NCBI RefSeq assembly: GCF_000160855.1
Contig: NZ_GG700752.1
Coordinates: forward strand, 642,926-663,848
Length of the DNA stretch: 20,923 nt
Reading direction: 5' to 3'
Source of the DNA: Lactobacillus helveticus DSM 20075 = CGMCC 1.1877
GTDB lineage: Bacteria; Bacillota; Bacilli; Lactobacillales; Lactobacillaceae
The notes under the pieces: generated by a model
The model's database searches: none
The model's input: only the letters and a program-made list of their open reading frames with translations
What the model was told of the DNA's origin: nothing
In this document: positions 16,802-20,923 of the stretch, in pieces
How the letters are laid out: each line of letters opens with the position of its first letter
How positions within the stretch are numbered: the stretch's first letter is position 1
Translations under genes and position numbers: made by a program

Positions 16802-16830
16802 TATTGAGTACAAAAATTTAGGAGGAAAAT

Positions 16831-17928
16831 ATGGCCAAAGATGAAAAAAAGGCTGCTTTAGATGCAGCGCTCAAAAAAATCGAAAAGAACTTTGGTAAGG
16901 GTGCTGTTATGCGTATGGGTGAAAAAGCTGATACCCAAATTTCAACAGTTCCAACAGGTTCACTTGCTTTAGATGCTGCTATTGGTGTTGGCGGCTATCC
17001 TCGAGGACGTATTATTGAAGTATATGGACCTGAATCATCTGGTAAAACCACTGTTGCTCTTCATGCAGTAGCTGAAGTACAAAAACGTGGTGGTACAGCC
17101 GCTTATATTGATGCAGAAAATGCAATGGATCCAGCATATGCTGAAGCATTAGGTGTAGACATTGATTCACTTATTTTATCTCAACCTAATACAGGTGAAG
17201 AAGGTTTACAAATTGCTGATACTTTGATTTCTAGTGGTGCCATTGATATTGTGGTAGTTGACTCTGTTGCAGCGTTAGTTCCACGTGCTGAAATTGAAGG
17301 CGAGATGGGGGATGCTCATGTTGGTCTTCAAGCTCGATTAATGAGTCAGGCTTTGCGTAAATTATCTGGTACTATTTCAAAGACTAAGACCATTGCAATT
17401 TTTATTAATCAGATTCGTGAAAAAGTTGGGATTATGTTTGGTAACCCAGAAACTACTCCAGGTGGTCGTGCTCTTAAGTTTTATTCAACTATTCGACTTG
17501 AAGTAAGAAGAGCAGAACAGATCAAGCAATCTGGTGATATGATTGGTAACCGTGTCAAGATTAAAGTAGTGAAGAACAAGGTTGCTCCACCATTTAAGGT
17601 GGCTGAAGTAGATATCATGTATGGTAAAGGTATTTCCCAAAGTGGAGAATTGCTTGATATGGCCGCTGACAAGGATATTATTGATAAAGCTGGATCATGG
17701 TATTCATACAAGAGTGATCGGATCGGTCAAGGACGAGAAAATGCTAAGAAATATCTTGAAGATCATCCAGATATCTATCAAGATATTCAACAACAAGTTC
17801 GTCAAGCATACGGCATTGATAAAAAATCAGTAGCTGATCGTGAGGATCCTGAAAAAATAAAGAAAAAACGCGAAGAAGCAAAAGCAGAGAAGACTGCAGA
17901 AACTAAAAAGGCAACTGATGACAAATAA
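16831..17928 (+). CDS. recA: Recombinase RecA
   Basis: ATP-dependent strand-exchange protein for homologous recombination, and the co-protease that triggers LexA self-cleavage. It has 365 residues, slightly longer than most because of a Lys/Glu-rich C-terminal tail (about 335-365). Walker A GPESSGKT lies at 66-73. The core includes [20 protein letters not shown], Walker [11 protein letters not shown], the L1 loop region ([20 protein letters not shown]), and the L2 region after [20 protein letters not shown]. The start is secure: AGGAGG lies just upstream of ATG 16831, and the protein opens with the family-typical [20 protein letters not shown]. It is flanked by terminators on both sides, so it is transcribed alone. 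The cinA gene that precedes recA in B. subtilis and many relatives is absent. Confidence 0.98.
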   Translation: MAKDEKKAALDAALKKIEKNFGKGAVMRMGEKADTQISTVPTGSLALDAAIGVGGYPRGRIIEVYGPESSGKTTVALHAVAEVQKRGGTAAYIDAENAMDPAYAEALGVDIDSLILSQPNTGEEGLQIADTLISSGAIDIVVVDSVAALVPRAEIEGEMGDAHVGLQARLMSQALRKLSGTISKTKTIAIFINQIREKVGIMFGNPETTPGGRALKFYSTIRLEVRRAEQIKQSGDMIGNRVKIKVVKNKVAPPFKVAEVDIMYGKGISQSGELLDMAADKDIIDKAGSWYSYKSDRIGQGRENAKKYLEDHPDIYQDIQQQVRQAYGIDKKSVADREDPEKIKKKREEAKAEKTAETKKATDDK

Positions 17929-17942
17929 AAGATAATTTTTAC

Positions 17943-17968
17943 CTTGGAATTATGTTCCAAGTTTTTTT
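17943..17968 (+). terminator. Terminator after recA
   Basis: CTTGGAA (17943-17949) and TTCCAAG (17955-17961) form a perfect 7-bp stem with a 5-base loop, followed by seven T residues. A textbook intrinsic terminator 14 bases after the recA stop. Confidence 0.9.
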
Positions 17969-17976
17969 CTTGTGGA

Positions 17977-18005
17977 TTGACATGAACCAATAGGTTCTTT
18001 ATCAT
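17977..18005 (+). promoter_or_regulatory. rny promoter with a palindrome in its spacer
   Basis: TTGACA (17977-17982, a perfect -35) and TATCAT (18000-18005, 5 of 6) are separated by exactly 17 bases. The spacer holds the inverted repeat GAACC-AATA-GGTTC (17984-17997), a likely protein-binding site placed where a repressor would block RNA polymerase. Confidence 0.78.
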
Positions 18006-18045
18006 AAAAGTTGTGTGAATAATTCTAAAAAAGGCGATAGTAATC

Positions 18046-19677
18046 ATGGATACAATAATTATGATTCCCGTCGCAACTGCCATTGTTTCACTTTTGGTGG
18101 GTACAGTGATTGGTTATGCCATTCGCAAACATTCTTGGGAACAAAAGGTTCAGAATGCTCAAAATGATGCTGATCATATTTTAGCTGATGCTCGAGCACA
18201 AGTTGCTGCAGTAAAAGCTGAGGTTAATGCACAAAAGCAAGCAGCAGAAGCTGTTAAGCAAAGTGCTGAAAACACTAAGAAAGAAAAAATTCTTGAAGCT
18301 CAAGAACAAATTCGTGATTATAAGCAAAAAATTGAAGACAAATTAAATTTAAAAAAGGATGATTTGGCTCGGCAAGAAAATCGTTTAAAACAACGTGAAG
18401 ATACTTTAGATCACAAAAATTCTTTGTTAGATGAAAGAGAAGCTGGACTCATTAAAAAAGAAGATCAATTAAAGCAGCAATATACTAGCTTGAAAGCAAA
18501 ATTAACTGAAGCTGATGAATTAGTTGAAACTAGACGGCAAAAGCTTTATGACGTAGCTAAGTTGGATAAGGAAGAAGCCAAGAAGATTGTGCTTAATAAA
18601 TTATCTGATGAACTCGTTAAAGAACGTGCTGAATTGATTAGAAATAGTAATGAAGAAGTTAAAGCAAAAGCTGACCATTATGCTAATCAAATCATAGTTG
18701 ATGCAATTCAGAGTAGTGCGGCAGATACTGTAGCAGAAACTACAGTGTCTGTTGTTGATCTGCCAAATGAAGAAATGAAAGGACGAATTATTGGACGTGA
18801 AGGCCGTAATATTCGTTCATTTGAAGCTTTAACTGGTATTGATCTAATTATTGATGATACGCCAAATGTTGTAACTTTGAGCGGCTTTGATCCAATTAGA
18901 CGTGAAATTGCTAAGAGAGCAATGGAACGTTTAATTAAAGATGGAAGAATTCATCCAGCACGAATTGAGGAAATGGTTGATAAAGCTCGTAAGGAAGTTA
19001 ATGACGATATTTATGAAGCTGGTGAAAGTGCCTTAATGGAACTTGGGATCCACCGCATGAATCCAGAACTTGTTAAGACACTGGGCCGACTTAAATATCG
19101 TACGTCATACGGACAAAATGTTTTGTCACATTCAATTGAAGTTGGTAAGTTAGCTGGTACTATGGCTGCTGAATTAGGTCTAGATGAAAAATTAGCAGTT
19201 CGCGCGGGATTATTACACGATATTGGTAAAGCCATCGATCATGATATTGAGGGTTCACACGTAGAGATTGGTGTAGAGTTGACCCGTAAATATCATGAAT
19301 CCGATGTTGTAGTTAACGCGATTGCTGCACACCATGGTGATGTGCCTAAGTTATCGTTTATTGCTGAACTTGTAGTTGCAGCAGATACGATTTCTTCAGC
19401 TCGACCAGGTGCAAGAAGTGAAAGTCTAGAAAATTACATCAGACGTTTGACTGAATTAGAAAAGATAGCTAAGAGTTATCAAGGTGTCAAACAGGCATAT
19501 GCTATTCAAGCGGGACGTGAAGTTCGCGTGATGGTTGAGCCTGATGAAATTTCAGATGATCGTACAGTTATTTTGGCACGTGATATTCGGAATCAAGTTG
19601 AAAAAGAGCTTGATTATCCAGGTAATATTAAGATTACCGTTATCCGTGAAAAACGAGTTGTAGCGATCGCTAAATAA
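18046..19677 (+). CDS. rny: Ribonuclease Y
   Basis: Membrane-anchored endoribonuclease that starts decay of many mRNAs and acts as the scaffold of the Gram-positive degradosome. The 543-residue protein has an N-terminal membrane helix (about residues 3-26), a long charged coiled coil (about 30-200), and a KH RNA-binding domain with [10 protein letters not shown] at 246-255. An HD hydrolase domain carries the catalytic HD pair at 391-392 ([12 protein letters not shown]). The C-terminus is the conserved [15 protein letters not shown]. It is a little longer than the about 520-residue Bacillus protein, mainly in the coiled coil. The start ATG at 18046 is followed by a typical anchor. The ribosome site is weak (AAGGCGA), which may limit translation despite a near-consensus promoter. 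It sits directly after recA, as in B. subtilis, but is separated from it by a terminator. Confidence 0.96.
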   Translation: MDTIIMIPVATAIVSLLVGTVIGYAIRKHSWEQKVQNAQNDADHILADARAQVAAVKAEVNAQKQAAEAVKQSAENTKKEKILEAQEQIRDYKQKIEDKLNLKKDDLARQENRLKQREDTLDHKNSLLDEREAGLIKKEDQLKQQYTSLKAKLTEADELVETRRQKLYDVAKLDKEEAKKIVLNKLSDELVKERAELIRNSNEEVKAKADHYANQIIVDAIQSSAADTVAETTVSVVDLPNEEMKGRIIGREGRNIRSFEALTGIDLIIDDTPNVVTLSGFDPIRREIAKRAMERLIKDGRIHPARIEEMVDKARKEVNDDIYEAGESALMELGIHRMNPELVKTLGRLKYRTSYGQNVLSHSIEVGKLAGTMAAELGLDEKLAVRAGLLHDIGKAIDHDIEGSHVEIGVELTRKYHESDVVVNAIAAHHGDVPKLSFIAELVVAADTISSARPGARSESLENYIRRLTELEKIAKSYQGVKQAYAIQAGREVRVMVEPDEISDDRTVILARDIRNQVEKELDYPGNIKITVIREKRVVAIAK

Positions 19678-19680
19678 AGT

Positions 19681-19717
19681 AAAAAAGGTTTGGAATTAAA
19701 AGTTTCAAACCTTTTTT
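19681..19717 (+). terminator. Terminator after rny
   Basis: AAAAAAGGTTTG (19681-19692) and CAAACCTTTTTT (19706-19717) form a perfect 12-bp stem around a 13-base loop. The A-run/T-run symmetry would let it work in both directions. It begins three bases after the rny stop codon. Confidence 0.88.
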
Positions 19718-19723
19718 GTGTAT

Positions 19724-19752
19724 TTGTGCAAAATCGGTTCTACTTGTATAAT
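19724..19752 (+). promoter_or_regulatory. tagO promoter
   Basis: TATAAT (19747-19752) is a perfect -10 box; TTGTGC (19724-19729) is a weak -35 with a 17-base spacer. The start codon lies 31 bases downstream of the -10. A 7-bp inverted repeat overlaps the -10 (see next entry). Confidence 0.68.
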
Positions 19753-19763
19753 TAGAACAAGTA
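19741..19763. repeat. Inverted repeat over the tagO -10 box
   Basis: TACTTGT (19741-19747) and ACAAGTA (19757-19763) are perfect 7-bp inverted arms separated by nine bases. The left arm touches the -10 box and the right arm covers the expected transcription start. The geometry suits a repressor operator; there is no T-run, so it is not a terminator. Confidence 0.5.
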
Positions 19764-19783
19764 AATAAGGAAAGTAGCCAATT

Positions 19784-20923
19784 ATGTTTAAAATTATTGT
19801 TGAATTATTTTTATTAGTAATTATTTCAGCGGCAATTACGCCTTTTATTCGGCGTTTGGCTTTTGTGTTAGGGGCTGTTGATAATCCTAATGCACGTAGA
19901 GTCAATAAAAAGCCAATGCCTACTATTGGGGGATTAGGGATTTTTGTTACTTTTAATATTGGTACATTTGTACTACTGCGAGAGCAATTTCTTACCCATG
20001 AAATTTTTTCAATTTTACTGGCATCAAGTGTGATTGTGTTGACGGGATTAATAGATGACATTCTTGAATTAAAGCCTAGACAAAAGATGTTTGGTATCTT
20101 TATTGCATCTTTAATTATCTATTTCTTGGCTGGCATTAGAATGAACGTCTTAAAAATACCATTTGTTACACATGAAGTTAATATCGGCTGGTTGAGTTTT
20201 CCAATCACAATTTTTTGGATATTAGCTTTAACTAATGCTGTTAACTTGATTGATGGATTAGACGGACTGGCAGACGGAGTATCGATGATTTCTTTAACAA
20301 CTATGGGAATCGTAGGATATTTCTTTTTGCACACGCATCAGCTATACGTGCCTATAGCTTGTTTTATGTTAGCGGCATGTTTATTAGGTTTTTTGCCTTA
20401 TAATTTTCACCCTGCTAAGATCTTTTTGGGAGATACAGGTGCATTATATATCGGGTTTATGATTGCGGTTCTTTCGCTGAAGGGCCTGAAAAATGTTACT
20501 TTTATTTCTTTGTTAGTGCCAATTATTATTTTAGGTGTGCCAGTTACAGATACTGTGTATGCCATGATCCGGAGAAAGTTAAATAAAAAACCAATTTCAG
20601 AAGCGGATAAACATCACTTACATCACCAATTAATGAGAATGGGATTAACTCATAGACAAACTGTTTTAACGATCTATGCACTGTCTTTGGTATTTTCTTT
20701 CATCTCATTATTATTCTTGCTATCACCTGCTTGGGGAACTTGGCTTTTGATTTTAGGATTATTGGTTGCACTTGAGTATTTCGTGGAATCGATTGGACTG
20801 TTGGGTGAAAAATATCATCCATTAATGCACGTTATCCAGAAGATTATTAATCAAAAGAGCAAAATAGATCCTACAGTTGAAGTTTGGCATTTAGGCGACG
20901 AAAAGCCAGATCAATTAAAAAAT
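19784..20923 (+). CDS. tagO: Undecaprenyl-phosphate GlcNAc-1-phosphate transferase (TagO/WecA family), 3' end outside the window
   Basis: Polytopic membrane enzyme that transfers GlcNAc-1-phosphate from UDP-GlcNAc to undecaprenyl phosphate. This is the first step of wall teichoic acid and of some other lipid-linked wall polymers. The frame is open for 380 codons to the window edge. With family lengths near 350-390, only the last few residues are probably missing. Visible motifs are DNPNARRVNKKPMPTIGGLG (about 36-55), the catalytic DD pair at 91-92 (GLIDD), NLIDGLDGLADG (154-165), FLGDTGALYIGF, and the histidine-rich HHLHHQL starting at 277. About ten membrane helices fill the rest. A GGAAAG-type ribosome site lies at about 19769-19774. 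The gene has its own promoter and follows the rny terminator. MraY is ruled out by the NLIDGLDG and HHLHH patterns typical of WecA/TagO. Confidence 0.93.
   Translation, partial: MFKIIVELFLLVIISAAITPFIRRLAFVLGAVDNPNARRVNKKPMPTIGGLGIFVTFNIGTFVLLREQFLTHEIFSILLASSVIVLTGLIDDILELKPRQKMFGIFIASLIIYFLAGIRMNVLKIPFVTHEVNIGWLSFPITIFWILALTNAVNLIDGLDGLADGVSMISLTTMGIVGYFFLHTHQLYVPIACFMLAACLLGFLPYNFHPAKIFLGDTGALYIGFMIAVLSLKGLKNVTFISLLVPIIILGVPVTDTVYAMIRRKLNKKPISEADKHHLHHQLMRMGLTHRQTVLTIYALSLVFSFISLLFLLSPAWGTWLLILGLLVALEYFVESIGLLGEKYHPLMHVIQKIINQKSKIDPTVEVWHLGDEKPDQLKN

Noticed and set aside
17802..18083. 93-residue minus-strand frame across the recA 3' end and rny promoter
   Set aside because: It runs through the recA terminator and the rny promoter in antisense and has no recognisable domain.
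19705..20061. 118-residue open frame on the minus strand over the 5' part of tagO
   Set aside because: It covers the tagO promoter and conserved N-terminus in antisense and has no family resemblance; a shadow frame.

Overview
The window is a 20.9 kb piece of an AT-rich, gene-dense Firmicute chromosome. Gene content, protein lengths and gene order fit a Lactobacillus of the acidophilus/crispatus/helveticus group. The supporting signs are a 591-residue oleate hydratase, a DUF1149 gene, and the series ftsK - two M16 peptidase genes - SDR - rodZ-like - pgsA - recA - rny - tagO. That series is a shortened form of the Bacillus subtilis spoIIIE-ymfF-ymfH-ymfI-ymfM-pgsA-cinA-recA-rny neighbourhood. 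The species cannot be fixed from the sequence alone. No tRNA, rRNA, CRISPR array, insertion sequence or phage gene was seen. No gene-free stretch exceeds 200 bases.

Layout. (1) 30-3667 holds oleate hydratase on the + strand facing two minus-strand genes, a TVP38/TMEM64 membrane protein and a beta-propeller lactonase. (2) 3820-8243 holds a large P-type ATPase that resembles animal Na+,K+-ATPase in its membrane motifs, a PTS glucitol/sorbitol-type IIA gene broken by an in-frame stop, and an AI-2E family membrane protein. (3) 8294-14871 is a tightly packed, probably co-transcribed run: trmL, a DUF1149 gene, ftsK, ymfF, ymfH and a ymfI-type SDR. The SDR gene is frameshifted by a 7-bp tandem duplication. 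(4) 14939-16646 holds a RodZ-like protein, whose low-complexity tail is cut by a stop codon, and pgsA. (5) 16831-20923 holds recA, rny and tagO. Each has its own promoter and is separated from the next by a clear terminator. tagO runs off the window end.

How the genes work together. The cluster is core housekeeping: cell division and chromosome segregation (ftsK), cell shape (rodZ), phospholipid and wall-polymer synthesis (pgsA, tagO), recombination (recA), mRNA decay (rny) and translation fidelity (trmL). ymfF, ymfH and ymfI are linked in Bacillus to modification of elongation factor P. The most notable signals are three separate lesions within about 9 kb (PTS IIA nonsense, ymfI 7-bp duplication, rodZ tail nonsense), the Na,K-ATPase-like pump, and inverted repeats placed over the rny and tagO promoters. 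I did not find a convincing new multi-gene system; the window is mostly ordinary core genome with local gene decay.
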